Of a stretch of 64,000 bases of DNA, positions 18,001 to 26,685 are shown piece after piece. A model generated the notes under the pieces. It was not told the DNA's origin, did no database searches, and was given only the letters and a program-made list of their open reading frames with translations. Source of the stretch: Pseudomonas sp. FeN3W. GTDB taxonomy: Bacteria > Pseudomonadota > Gammaproteobacteria > Pseudomonadales > Pseudomonadaceae. Numbering within the stretch: position 1 is the first letter of the stretch; the number at the start of each line of letters is the position of its first letter. The position numbers and the translations under genes are program-made. The DNA lies in the NCBI GenBank assembly GCA_030263805.2, contig CP136010.1:1503001-1567000 (forward strand), written 5' to 3'.

Positions 18001-18786
18001 ATGACCGAGCAAGGAAGCAAAGGCGTAATGAGATCGGACTGGGATGATGCACCTGATTACCTACGCAACAGAAAGAAACCTAGCCCTTGGCGGTTCCTGG
18101 CGATCCTAGGTATCGGTTCAGCGGTGCTGTCAGCACTGGCATTTACGTTCGGCAAGCCGGTCATACTGGACGTAAACCAGATCAAGCAAGGCATTCATGT
18201 CGGCGGCAAGCCTTGGTTTAACCAAGAGCCAGCACAGCCCATGCAGACAATTGACCAGCCTTCAGTTGCAAGCTACGAAGCTCCAGCAGCAGAACCGACA
18301 CCAGCGACCCAGCAGCGACAGCTGAGCCAGGAAGAAATCGACTGGTTCGAAGAGCGCACAGCGGAAGCGATACAGTCCCGGCAAACATCGTTTAACGATA
18401 GCAATTACACGCCAAAACAGCCGGCCAGCATCTACACCCCGCCCGCGGCCCATCGGTTTGCCGCAGCGACGCCCACCAGTAGCGCACCTAAGTCGCGGTC
18501 GGTAAGCCGAGAACGTACGTCGAAATGGATCAAGGGCTGGAATGGCGGCATCGACTATCTAGCCGAGTGGGTATCCGTCAATAACTACATCGACGGAACC
18601 AGCGTGTGCGCCAATCACCGCCGAGGCTCAATCGACTACCGCGAATGCCGCAAAGCCGCTAAACAGCACTTCCACGAGCAATGCCGGGCATGGCGAGCAC
18701 GCTTCGACAGCGACCGAAAAGACCATAGCGACCGGATGAAGACGCGCTATTGCGGAGCGGCTAGTAGCTTTAATCCGATGGGATAA
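18001..18786 (+). CDS. Single-pass membrane protein of unknown function (island cargo)
   Basis: A 261-residue protein with a charged N-terminus (DWDDAPDYLRNRKK), one membrane helix at about residues 30-50, a long Pro/Gln/Ser-rich linker and a C-terminal domain with several conserved-looking cysteines (SVCANHRRG, YRECRK, HEQCRAW, TRYCGA). Topology suggests a cytoplasmic N-terminus and a periplasmic Cys-rich domain. An in-frame ATG at 18028 has a better ribosome site and may be the true start. I have seen similar unknowns in Pseudomonas islands but no function is known. Confidence 0.65.
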   Translation: MTEQGSKGVMRSDWDDAPDYLRNRKKPSPWRFLAILGIGSAVLSALAFTFGKPVILDVNQIKQGIHVGGKPWFNQEPAQPMQTIDQPSVASYEAPAAEPTPATQQRQLSQEEIDWFEERTAEAIQSRQTSFNDSNYTPKQPASIYTPPAAHRFAAATPTSSAPKSRSVSRERTSKWIKGWNGGIDYLAEWVSVNNYIDGTSVCANHRRGSIDYRECRKAAKQHFHEQCRAWRARFDSDRKDHSDRMKTRYCGAASSFNPMG

Positions 18787-18815
18787 CCAATATCACCAAC
18801 CTACCGTGGGGCTGT

Positions 18816-19502
18816 ATGTTCATCGATGAACCCATGCTTAACGCTATTAAAAATGATCCCGACAAAGGAATATGCGAACTTACAAAAAAGATAAATTCAT
18901 TCCTAGAAAGCGGAACCAGCTGGACTCAAAAGGAATACGACGTACTTCTAGAAGCCTACGCGTTAATTATCGAACTCAAAGATGCTGGGATATTAAAAGT
19001 TGATCACAAAATCCCAGACTTACGAGGTCAGTTCGATACAGACATCAAGATGATGAGCCAGTCACTTGACTTTGTGTACAGGCAATGCAAAGCAAGGGTT
19101 GACAAGAATTCGCTAGAACGGCTGCGCAGCCGGTTCAGAATGAATTTCAGCACCGAATTTAGCTATGAGTTTTCGCAGGGTGACCTTGAACGCCTTCAGC
19201 TTCTAATTAATCAAATAAGGCAGCAGATAAGTGATGCCGTGCTAGAGGAAGAGCATAAACAGCGTCTAATGGCGCGACTTGAGAAGCTCCAAAGCGAACT
19301 CCATAAAAAAGTTTCTGACCTAGATAGATTTTGGGGACTGATCGGAGACGCAGGTGTAGTTTTAGGGAAGCTTGGTGAGGATGCTAAGCCCATTGTTGAC
19401 AGGGTTAGAGAGGTCGCAAGTATCGTATGGAAGACTCAAGCCAGATCCGAGGAGCTACCCAGCGGTACAGATATACCGGTGCTCGGTAGCCCTAGCGAAT
19501 AG
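18816..19502 (+). CDS. Alpha-helical protein of unknown function (island cargo)
   Basis: A 228-residue, mostly helical soluble protein with no signal peptide. The central GDLERLQLLINQIRQQISD segment and the following LEKLQSELHKKVSDLDRFW look like coiled coils. The C-terminal GVVLGKLGEDAKPIVDRVRE block recalls a motif seen in other unknown proteins on mobile islands. It follows the membrane protein by 29 bases and is probably co-transcribed with it. No enzymatic motif is visible. A defence role is possible by context only. Confidence 0.6.
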   Translation: MFIDEPMLNAIKNDPDKGICELTKKINSFLESGTSWTQKEYDVLLEAYALIIELKDAGILKVDHKIPDLRGQFDTDIKMMSQSLDFVYRQCKARVDKNSLERLRSRFRMNFSTEFSYEFSQGDLERLQLLINQIRQQISDAVLEEEHKQRLMARLEKLQSELHKKVSDLDRFWGLIGDAGVVLGKLGEDAKPIVDRVREVASIVWKTQARSEELPSGTDIPVLGSPSE

Positions 19503-19531
19503 GCCCTTTGATAGCGTTTTCGCTGTCGATA

Positions 19532-19543
19532 AAGTGTCGAAAA
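19532..19543 (+). repeat. AAGTGTCGAAAA repeat near attR
   Basis: Identical to 14254-14265. Here it also forms a small inverted repeat AGTGT-CGAAA-ACACT. Its position about 90 bases inside the right att site mirrors the left copy. Confidence 0.4.
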
Positions 19544-19634
19544 CACTGCGCCGAATAGCGACGAATCGAGCAAACCGTTCAGCCCGGAAACCGCATAACG
19601 ACACGCACGGAGCCGGAACGACACACTAGGCAAA

Positions 19635-19662
19635 AGGGTTCGATTCCCTTCGCCCGCTCCAG
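19635..19662 (+). repeat. Right attachment site (attR), 28 bp
   Basis: An exact copy of the tRNA-Gly 3' end at 14161-14188, without the rest of the tRNA. It marks the right boundary of the island. Confidence 0.92.
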
Positions 19663-19666
19663 CCTT

Positions 19667-19694
19667 AAAGGCCCTGCTTACACGCCTGGCCTTT
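19667..19694 (+). terminator. Displaced terminator of tRNA-Gly
   Basis: AAAGGCC and GGCCTTT form a stem just after attR. In the ancestral arrangement it would lie 5 bases after the tRNA, so the island pushed it away by 5.5 kb. Confidence 0.6.
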
Positions 19695-19768
19695 TCATTG
19701 GTTGGGCAGCGCGCAATGGTCACGCTTTCCGACCGACGCTCTATTACGCATCAAACCCACCTCGGCTC

Positions 19769-20557
19769 TCAGCCGTGCAAAAACGTCAGCACCCGCTGCG
19801 TAAACGCGTCGCCCGCCTCGACGTTGGACAGATGCGCGGCCTCGAAAGCGACCAGTTCGGCCCCTGGGATGTTGGCCTGGATAAATTGGCCATGCTCGAC
19901 GGTTGTCACCGGGTCCTTGGCGCCGCAAACGACCAGTGTTGGCGCCTTGATCGTGCCCAGTTGCGCGCGATAGTCGGCATCGCGCACCGCCGCGCAGTTG
20001 GCAGCGTAGCCGTCCGGTGAGGTACTGGCGATCATCTCGGTGATGCGTGCCACTGTTGCTGGGTTCGCCTCGGCAAAGCCTGCGGTGAACCAGCGAGCAA
20101 TGGATGCATCTCGCATGTCGCGCATGGTCTGCTCGCGGCCGGCCAGGACGCTGTCGATGCGGGCGTTCCATATTTCGTCGGTACCGATTTTCGCACCGGT
20201 ATTGCACAGCACCAGCCGTTGCAGCCGGTCGCCGGCATGTATTCCGAGCCACTGCCCGATCAGCCCGCCCATGGAGAGACCGCAGAAGGAGAAACGCGCG
20301 ATGTCCAATGCATCGAGCAGCGCCAGCACGTCCCATCCCAGCTGCTCGATACTGTAGGGCCCAGCGCTGACGCTCGACTCGCCGTGGCCGCGCGTATCGT
20401 AGCGCAGCACTCGAAAATGCTCTGAGAATGCGGGAATCTGCTCGTCCCACATGCCCAGGCTGGTACCCAGAGAGTTGGAGAGCACCAGCACCGGCGCGTT
20501 ATCCGCACCGTCGAATCGATAGTTCAGGCTTACATCAGCCAGTTTTACGCTCGGCAT
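19769..20557 (-). CDS. pcaD: 3-oxoadipate enol-lactonase
   Basis: A 262-residue alpha/beta hydrolase that opens 3-oxoadipate enol-lactone in the beta-ketoadipate pathway. The nucleophile elbow is GLSMGG with the catalytic Ser, the oxyanion motif is LSNSLGTSLGMW, and the terminal HLSNVEAGDAF holds the catalytic His. The start at 20557 (MPSVKLADV) gives the family length; upstream in-frame starts lack a ribosome site. It lies 232 bases downstream of pcaF, a gap with no gene, so it may have its own promoter. Confidence 0.92.
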   Translation of the reverse strand: MPSVKLADVSLNYRFDGADNAPVLVLSNSLGTSLGMWDEQIPAFSEHFRVLRYDTRGHGESSVSAGPYSIEQLGWDVLALLDALDIARFSFCGLSMGGLIGQWLGIHAGDRLQRLVLCNTGAKIGTDEIWNARIDSVLAGREQTMRDMRDASIARWFTAGFAEANPATVARITEMIASTSPDGYAANCAAVRDADYRAQLGTIKAPTLVVCGAKDPVTTVEHGQFIQANIPGAELVAFEAAHLSNVEAGDAFTQRVLTFLHG

Positions 20558-20789
20558 TGTTTTACTCACTCGCATTGTGTTCAGGCAGTGTGCTCGATCG
20601 AGCACGGTCTGACCCGGAGAGTTAAGCGATCACCGTCGGCTTCGCCGATACTCTGCGCGCGCCTCGACCCAATAGGCAGCACGACGTAGAGGGCTCGTTT
20701 AGATCCATACCCGCGCAAGCGATTTCAACTGCGTCTCGCAACGCGTCGCGGTCGAGACCGCTGCCACGGTGGCCTGTGCACTGTCTCGC

Positions 20790-21995
20790 TCAGACCCGCT
20801 CCACCACCAGCGCCAGCCCCTGCCCTACGCCGACGCACATGGCCGCCAGGCCGAGACGGCCACCGGTTTTCTCCAGCTGATGGACTGCAGTCAGCACCAG
20901 TCGCGCACCGCTCATCCCGAGTGGATGGCCAAGGGCGATTGCGCCGCCGTTGGGGTTCACCCTCGGGCTGTCGTCTGGCAGACCGAGATCGCGGGTCACG
21001 GCCAGGCCCTGCGCGGCGAAGGCTTCGTTGAGCTCGACCACGTCGAAATCGCCTACCGCGACATTCAGGCGCTCACACAGCTTGCGCACCGCCGGCACCG
21101 GGCCATACCCCATGACGCGCGGGGCGACACCGGCACTGGCCATGCCGAGCACCCGGGCGCGCGGCTTGAGGCCGTACTTCTGCACCGCCTCGGCGCTGGC
21201 AAGAATCATCGCCGCCGCACCGTCGTTGACGCCCGAGGCGTTGCCGGCGGTGACCGTCTTGCCTTCGCCATTGACCGGTTTGAGCCTGGCCAGCGCCTCG
21301 GCGGTGGTGTCGGCACGCGGGTGCTCGTCGGTGTCGACTACTGTTTCGCCCTTCTTGCCCCTGATCACCACCGGGACGATTTCCTCGGCAAAGAAGCCAG
21401 ACTGCTGGGCCGCAGCAGCACGCTGCTGGCTGCGCAGGGCGAAGGCATCTTGATCATCGCGACTGACTTGCCACTCGTCGGCGACGTTGTCGGCGGTCTG
21501 CGGCATGGCATCCACGCCATACATTTCCTTCATCTTCGGATTGATGAAGCGCCAGCCGATGGTGGTGTCTTCGATCTTCTGGGTGCGACCGAACGCCGTG
21601 TCGGCCTTGCCCATCACGTAGGGCGCGCGCGACATGGATTCCACGCCGCCGGCAATCGCCAGCTCCATTTCACCACAGGCGATGGCACGAAACGCAGTGC
21701 CCACGGCATCCATACCCGAAGCGCATAAGCGGTTGAGGGTCACGCCAGGCACCGTATCCGGCAGGCCGGCGAGCAGCGCGGCCATGCGCGCGACATTGCG
21801 GTTGTCCTCCCCGGCCTGGTTGGCGCTGCCCATGAAGACCTCATCGATCGCCGCAGGATCGAGCTGCGGATTGCGTTCCAGCAGCGCCTTCAACGGGATT
21901 GCAGCGAGGTCGTCAGAGCGTACGCCCGCCAGCACGCCGCCGAAGCGGCCGATGGGCGTTCGTACGGCATCGCAGATGAATACGTCACGGCTCAT
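20790..21995 (-). CDS. pcaF: 3-oxoadipyl-CoA thiolase
   Basis: A 401-residue thiolase cleaving 3-oxoadipyl-CoA to succinyl-CoA and acetyl-CoA. The active-site Cys is in [11 protein letters not shown], the His in [16 protein letters not shown] and the second Cys in MCVGVGQG. The N-terminal [19 protein letters not shown] is characteristic of PcaF. The start overlaps the pcaJ stop by 4 bases (ATGA), so the two are coupled. Confidence 0.95.
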   Translation of the reverse strand: MSRDVFICDAVRTPIGRFGGVLAGVRSDDLAAIPLKALLERNPQLDPAAIDEVFMGSANQAGEDNRNVARMAALLAGLPDTVPGVTLNRLCASGMDAVGTAFRAIACGEMELAIAGGVESMSRAPYVMGKADTAFGRTQKIEDTTIGWRFINPKMKEMYGVDAMPQTADNVADEWQVSRDDQDAFALRSQQRAAAAQQSGFFAEEIVPVVIRGKKGETVVDTDEHPRADTTAEALARLKPVNGEGKTVTAGNASGVNDGAAAMILASAEAVQKYGLKPRARVLGMASAGVAPRVMGYGPVPAVRKLCERLNVAVGDFDVVELNEAFAAQGLAVTRDLGLPDDSPRVNPNGGAIALGHPLGMSGARLVLTAVHQLEKTGGRLGLAAMCVGVGQGLALVVERV

Positions 21996-22774
21996 TCCTC
22001 ACCTCCTGGCTGACCGTGGGCGGCAGCGGTGCGGGCCTCCAGCGCGCGCAGCGCCTGAAGCTCCTCGGCACGCGGCGCCTCGGTGGTGGTTACCTGCTCG
22101 GCGAAACGGATCGCCCAGCCGGTGTTCTCGACGACCTGCTCGCGGGTCACGCCCGGATGCAGCGCGGTGACGATGAATTCGTTGCTGCCTTCTTCCGGCT
22201 CCATGATGCACAGATCGGTGATGATCGCCACCGGGCCCTTGCCGGGCAGCCCCAGCTGCTTGCGGTGCTCACCGCCCTCGCCAAAGCCGACCGAGGTGAT
22301 GAAGGCCAGCCTGTCGACGAAGGTGCGATGCGACTGCTTGAGGATGATCAGCACCTCCTTGGCGCTGCCGGCGATCTCCGGCGCTCCGCCGGCACCGGGC
22401 AAGCGTACCTTGGGCTTGTGGTAATCACCGATCACCGTGGTGTTGATGTTGCCGTACTTGTCCACCTGTGCCGCGCCGAGAAAGCCCACATCGATACGCC
22501 CGCCCTGCAGCCAGTAGCGGAAGATCTCGCCGGTAGGCACCACCGTGTCTGCGGTCTCGGCCAGTTCGCCGTCGCCGATGGACAAGGGCAGCACGGACGG
22601 CTTGGCACCGATCGGCCCGGATTCGTAGATCAGCACGACTTCCGGCGCATGGGTCAGGCGCGCCAGGTTGGCGGCCTTCGATGGCAGGCCGATGCCGACG
22701 AAACAGACGCTGCCGTTACCAAGGCGGCGGGCGGCGGCCACGGTCATCATTTCATTGGTGCTGTAGGCGCTCAT
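21992..22774 (-). CDS. pcaJ: 3-oxoadipate CoA-transferase subunit B
   Basis: A 260-residue family I CoA-transferase beta subunit. The GxG-type motif before the catalytic Glu is seen in [13 protein letters not shown]. Its length and sequence resemble the longer CatJ type, not the roughly 213-residue PcaJ of P. putida. With PcaI it moves CoA from succinyl-CoA to 3-oxoadipate. It abuts pcaI with a one-base overlap. Confidence 0.9.
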   Translation of the reverse strand: MSAYSTNEMMTVAAARRLGNGSVCFVGIGLPSKAANLARLTHAPEVVLIYESGPIGAKPSVLPLSIGDGELAETADTVVPTGEIFRYWLQGGRIDVGFLGAAQVDKYGNINTTVIGDYHKPKVRLPGAGGAPEIAGSAKEVLIILKQSHRTFVDRLAFITSVGFGEGGEHRKQLGLPGKGPVAIITDLCIMEPEEGSNEFIVTALHPGVTREQVVENTGWAIRFAEQVTTTEAPRAEELQALRALEARTAAAHGQPGGEE

Positions 22775-23631
22775 CAGTTGGCCTCCTGCTGCTGGGCCAG
22801 CTTGCGCTGGAATTCGGCGAAGTCTTCGGTGCCACGGATGTAGGTGTCGACCCAGGCGCCGAACGCCTCGCGGTCGCGGGCGATCGGGTCCCAGGCCTGA
22901 TAGAAGTGGTTGTCGCGCTCGTAGTAGCCATGGGCATAGGACGGATGTGCACCGCCCGGGACGAGGCAGACCGCAGTCAGCGCCCAGGTCGGCAGCACAC
23001 AGGCGTTCATCGGCGCATTGAGGTCGTCGACGATTTCCTCGACAGTGACGATGCAGCGCTTGGCGGCCAGGGCGGCTTCCTTCTGCACACCAAGAATGCC
23101 CTGGATCAGCACGTTACCCTTGCGATCGGCCTTCTGTGCGTGGATCACGGTGACGTCCGGGCGCACGCTGGGCACGGCCGCCAGTACTTCCCCGGTGAAC
23201 GGGCAGGTGACGGACTTGATCAGCGGATTGACCTTGGGCAGGTCGGAGCCGGCGTAGGCACGCAGCACGGCAAACGGCAGACCGGAGGCGCCGGCGACAT
23301 AGGCATTGGCGAGGTCGGCATGGCTGTGCTCTTGGATCTCCAGCGGCTGCGGCCAGCCCTTTTCCACCGCATCGCGCAGACGATGCAGCGAGCCGACGCC
23401 TGGATTGCCGCCCCAGGAGAAGATCAGCTTCTTCGCGCAACCGGCACCGATCAGCAGGTCGTAGACCAGGTCCGGCGTCATGCGCACCAGGGTCAGGTCC
23501 TTGCGGCCCTGGCGCACGATCTCGTGGGCGGCTGCGGTGGGAATCAGGTGGGTAAAGCCTTCCAGGGCGACGGTATCGCCATCCAGGATAAAGCGCTCGA
23601 CGGCTTCGCGGAGCGAGAGGAATTCAGCCAT
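22774..23631 (-). CDS. pcaI: 3-oxoadipate CoA-transferase subunit A
   Basis: A 285-residue alpha subunit of the CatI/glutaconate-CoA-transferase type, starting MAEFLSLREAVERFI. The GFTHLIPTAAAHEIVRQ segment lies near the CoA site. First gene of the pcaIJF unit. Start at 23631 is chosen from the family N-terminus; the open frame extends upstream into the operator region without a good ribosome site. Confidence 0.9.
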   Translation of the reverse strand: MAEFLSLREAVERFILDGDTVALEGFTHLIPTAAAHEIVRQGRKDLTLVRMTPDLVYDLLIGAGCAKKLIFSWGGNPGVGSLHRLRDAVEKGWPQPLEIQEHSHADLANAYVAGASGLPFAVLRAYAGSDLPKVNPLIKSVTCPFTGEVLAAVPSVRPDVTVIHAQKADRKGNVLIQGILGVQKEAALAAKRCIVTVEEIVDDLNAPMNACVLPTWALTAVCLVPGGAHPSYAHGYYERDNHFYQAWDPIARDREAFGAWVDTYIRGTEDFAEFQRKLAQQQEAN

Positions 23632-23705
23632 GAGTCGGATCTCGTGTTGTTTTCGGTACGCTGATTGCGTTGTGAAAACGTTAACGGCCCATCCCCTGCC
23701 AAACA

Positions 23706-23740
23706 ATCCGATAATCGACATACCGTTCGATTATCGAACG
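23706..23740. promoter_or_regulatory. PcaR operator upstream of pcaI
   Basis: The near-perfect palindrome CGTTCGATTATCGAACG (23724-23740) and a second copy TCCGATAATCGAC (23707-23719) match the known PcaR recognition core GTTCGATAATCG. Two boxes in tandem about 75-110 bases upstream of pcaI fit activation by PcaR with beta-ketoadipate. Confidence 0.75.
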
Positions 23741-23834
23741 AATTAGACGCCATTCTTATGTGATTAACGATGCCGACATCAGCGCGCGGAAGCTACCCAG
23801 AGCACCGTAGTCACCGATGGTTTGCGAGCTTCCA

Positions 23835-24677
23835 TCAATGAAACAGTCGCGTGCTCAATTCGCGGCTGGCCTCCAGCAGCACGGGCAGGAATCGGGTTTC
23901 CAGCTCCTGACGCGAGACGCGCCCGGCGTGGGTGCCGACGTTCAGCGCGGCCAGCACCTGGCCGGCGGAATCCTTCAGCGGAACGGCCAACGAACGCAGG
24001 CCCATTTCCAGCTCCTGATCGACGATGACCCAACCCTGCTGGCGAATCTCGGCGATGTTTTCGCGCAGCGCCTCCGGGCTGTGCAAGGTGCGGCTGGTCT
24101 TTACCTGCAAGTCAGCGCGGCCCAGGTAGTCGTCGAGCGCCGCGTCATCCAGCGCCGCCAGCAGAATGCGCCCCATTGATGTGCAATACGCCGGCAGCCG
24201 ACTGCCCACCGACAGATCCACCGATATCAGCCGCTGTGGCGTGGCCGAGCGCGCCACATAGAGCACTTCATCGCCCTCCAGCGTCGCCATCGAACAGGCT
24301 TCGTGCAGTTGCTCGCTGAGGCGGTCGAGAATCGGTTGCGCGGTCACTGCCAGCGGCGTGGACGACAGATAGGCGTGGCCAAGGGTCAGCACCTTGGGCA
24401 GCAGCGAATAGGTACGCCCATCGGTGGTGACGTAGCCGAGCTTCATCAACGTATGCAGGCAGCGGCGCACGGCGGCCCGGGGTATTTCGGTGCGATGGCT
24501 GATCTGCGCGATGGTCAGGTGGCGCTTGCGCTCCTGGAAGGCATGAATCACGGCCAACCCGCGCGCCAGCGAAGTCATGAAATTGGGATCGCCGGTCAGC
24601 GCCTCGATGCGCTTGGCAGGCGAAGCAACGATGGGCGGTGCCATCGGTGGCTTGAGAACACGCGACTCATCGGTCAT
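23835..24677 (-). CDS. pcaR: IclR-family regulator PcaR
   Basis: A 280-residue regulator with an N-terminal winged helix (LTIAQISHRTEIPRAAVRRC) and a C-terminal IclR effector domain (GSRLPAYCTSMGRILLAAL). It controls pca genes in response to beta-ketoadipate. Start at ATG 24677 with AGGGTG upstream; a GTG three codons earlier is less likely. Located directly upstream of pcaI, in the same direction, with operator boxes on both sides. Confidence 0.92.
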   Translation of the reverse strand: MTDESRVLKPPMAPPIVASPAKRIEALTGDPNFMTSLARGLAVIHAFQERKRHLTIAQISHRTEIPRAAVRRCLHTLMKLGYVTTDGRTYSLLPKVLTLGHAYLSSTPLAVTAQPILDRLSEQLHEACSMATLEGDEVLYVARSATPQRLISVDLSVGSRLPAYCTSMGRILLAALDDAALDDYLGRADLQVKTSRTLHSPEALRENIAEIRQQGWVIVDQELEMGLRSLAVPLKDSAGQVLAALNVGTHAGRVSRQELETRFLPVLLEASRELSTRLFH

Positions 24678-24705
24678 GCAGGACACCCTCGGACGCTGAC
24701 ATCGG

Positions 24706-24737
24706 GGCGATTATCGACGCACCGGCCGATAATCGCC
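24706..24737. promoter_or_regulatory. PcaR-type boxes upstream of pcaR
   Basis: GCGATTATCGAC (24707-24718) and GCCGATAATCGCC (24725-24737) carry the same core as the pcaI operator. They lie 29 bases before the pcaR start, which suggests autoregulation. The rest of the 24678-24984 gap shows no gene. Confidence 0.65.
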
Positions 24738-24946
24738 AGCGCGACAACAGAGAGGAATGACGCGCTGCTGGCGATCGGCGTCGGCCTGCTCACCTTGGCC
24801 GTGTATAGCTTCGCCGAATAGCGCTGGCGGCGGATCGATTTGTCGGAAGTGACGAATTGAAAGCCTGATAGCCTCTGGGAGAGGCCGACAGTCGCAAATA
24901 TCGATATGGGGTGGAGCGGTTCGAACCTGGGGCACTGAATCCAACC

Positions 24947-24974
24947 GCAGGTCGAGCAGCCACGCTCGACCTGC
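24947..24974 (-). terminator. Strong hairpin after the first putP gene
   Basis: The perfect 11-bp stem GCAGGTCGAGC / GCTCGACCTGC with a 6-base loop lies 11 bases past the putP stop. It lacks a T-tract, so it may stabilise the mRNA end and not terminate by itself. Confidence 0.5.
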
Positions 24975-24984
24975 GCCGTGCAGA

Positions 24985-26469
24985 TCAACCGGCGTGGTAA
25001 TCCGCGTCGGCTTCTTCGAAGCGCTTGACGATGCTCGGGGCAGGCGCGGCGCCCATCTTGCTCACCACATAGATGGCGATGCTGGCGAGGATGAAGCCCG
25101 GGATGATTTCGTACAGGCCCAGGCCGATGAACTCCTTCCACACCACCACGGTGACGGCACCGACCAGCATGCCGGCCAACGCGCCGTTGCGGGTCATGCG
25201 CTTCCACAGCAGCGAGATCAGCACCACCGGACCGAACGCCGCGCCGAAGCCGGCCCAGGCGTAGGACACCAGGCCCAGCACCTTGCTGTCCGGGTTGGAG
25301 GCGATGCCGATGGCGATCAGCGCGATCAACAGCACCATGCCGCGACCGACCCAGACCAATTCGGTCTGCGAGGCGTTCTTGCGCAGCATGGCCTTGTAGA
25401 AGTCCTGGGTCAGCGCGCTGGAGCTGACCAATAGCTGCGCACTCAGGGTACTCATTACCGCCGCCAGCACGCCGGAGAGAATGATGCCGGCCACCCATGG
25501 GTTGAACAGAATCTTCACCAGTTCCATGAACACACGCTCGCCGTTCTGGCTCACCGCACCAGCCTGCTCCGGATGGTCGGCGAAGTAGGCGATGCCGAGG
25601 AAGCCCACCGCTACGGCGCCGGCCAGGGTCAGGATCATCCAGGTCATGCCGATGCGGCGGGCGTTGGGGATGGTCTTGATCGAGTCGGCGGCCATGAAGC
25701 GCACCAGAATGTGCGGCTGGCCGAAATAGCCCAGGCCCCAGGCCAGCAGCGAAATGATCGCGACGAAGGACAGCCCGCGGAACATGTCGAAGTTGGCCGG
25801 GTTCTGCGCTTCGATGGTGGCCATCACGGTGCCCATGTCACCGAGGGCGAGGATGACGAACACCGGCGTGATCAGCAGCGCGAAGATCATCAGAGTGGCC
25901 TGTACGGTGTCGGTCCAGCTCACCGCGAGAAAACCGCCGATGAACACATAGAGGATGGTCGCCGCGGCGCCGACCCACAGCGCGTACTCGTAGGGCATGC
26001 CGAAGGTGGACTCGAACAGCCGCGCGCCGGCGACGACGCCCGAGGCGCAGTAGATGGTGAAGAACACCAGGATCACCAGCGCGGAGAAAATCCGCAGCAT
26101 GCGGCTCTCGTCCTCGAAACGGTGCGAGAAGTAATCCGGCAGCGTCAGCGCGTTGTGGTTGTGCTCGGTATGCACGCGCAGGCGCCCGGCGACGAACAAC
26201 CAGTTCAGCCAGGCGCCGACGATCAGGCCGATGGCGATCCAGCTTTCCGACAGACCGGCGACGAAGATCGCTCCGGGCAGCCCCATCAGCAGCCAGCCGC
26301 TCATGTCCGAGGCACCGGCCGACAGCGCGGTGACGAAGCTGCCGAGACTGCGGCCGCCAAGGATGTAGTCGGAGAAGTTCTTGGTGGCGCGGTAGGCGAT
26401 GAAACCGATCAGGATCATCGCCGCGATGTAGATCACGAAAGTGATCAGAGTGGGAGTGCTGACGTTCAT
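24985..26469 (-). CDS. putP: Sodium/proline symporter PutP, copy 1
   Basis: A 494-residue sodium/solute symporter of the SSS family with about thirteen helices. Sodium and proline site segments are seen in GGRSLGSFVTALSAGASDMS and in MSTLSAQLLVSSSALTQDFY. By eye it differs from copy 2 at about 23 residues (near 95% identity), clustered in the middle third. Start at 26469 mirrors copy 2. It lies downstream of znuD but behind that gene's terminator, so it needs its own promoter in the 160 bases between. Confidence 0.93.
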   Translation of the reverse strand: MNVSTPTLITFVIYIAAMILIGFIAYRATKNFSDYILGGRSLGSFVTALSAGASDMSGWLLMGLPGAIFVAGLSESWIAIGLIVGAWLNWLFVAGRLRVHTEHNHNALTLPDYFSHRFEDESRMLRIFSALVILVFFTIYCASGVVAGARLFESTFGMPYEYALWVGAAATILYVFIGGFLAVSWTDTVQATLMIFALLITPVFVILALGDMGTVMATIEAQNPANFDMFRGLSFVAIISLLAWGLGYFGQPHILVRFMAADSIKTIPNARRIGMTWMILTLAGAVAVGFLGIAYFADHPEQAGAVSQNGERVFMELVKILFNPWVAGIILSGVLAAVMSTLSAQLLVSSSALTQDFYKAMLRKNASQTELVWVGRGMVLLIALIAIGIASNPDSKVLGLVSYAWAGFGAAFGPVVLISLLWKRMTRNGALAGMLVGAVTVVVWKEFIGLGLYEIIPGFILASIAIYVVSKMGAAPAPSIVKRFEEADADYHAG

Positions 26470-26629
26470 GGGACTTGTTTTCCTTGTTGGTCCTGACGTT
26501 CCATCGCCAGCGCGGACAGCGACCGACACCCGCAACGGAACAATCGAGGGGCGCAAGGATAGCGCGTCATCCACGTACTTGCGCGTGACCGCGAGGTTCT
26601 GCGCGCCGCATCGCCACTACATGACGAAT

Positions 26630-26656
26630 AAGGGCCGGCAATAGCGGCCGGCCCTT
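26630..26656 (-). terminator. Terminator of znuD
   Basis: A perfect 10-bp GC stem, AAGGGCCGGC / GCCGGCCCTT, with a 7-base loop, 30 bases beyond the znuD stop. It separates znuD transcription from putP copy 1. Confidence 0.75.
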
Positions 26657-26685
26657 GTGAGTTGCTGCCAGGAAAATTGCTCGCC

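Larger units (their letters stand above)
14161..19662 (+). mobile_element. Integrase-less tRNA-Gly genomic island (5.5 kb)
   Basis: Bounded by perfect 28-bp att repeats. Contents in order: XRE antitoxin and toxin remnant (minus), a small HTH protein (minus), a repressor-like gene (plus), a PIN-like gene split by an IS30-family element, and two genes of unknown function (plus). Its own cargo is visibly more AT-rich than the flanking core genes. The tRNA terminator that should follow the tRNA lies beyond the right att at 19667-19694. No integrase, replication or structural phage gene is present, so the element is a satellite needing help in trans or a decayed relic. Confidence 0.88.

Noticed and set aside
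24745..24821. A short plus-strand frame ending in a hydrophobic NDALLAIGVGLLTLAVYSFAE segment.
   Set aside because: No start codon with a ribosome site in frame and it begins among PcaR boxes; it may be a gene remnant but cannot be supported.
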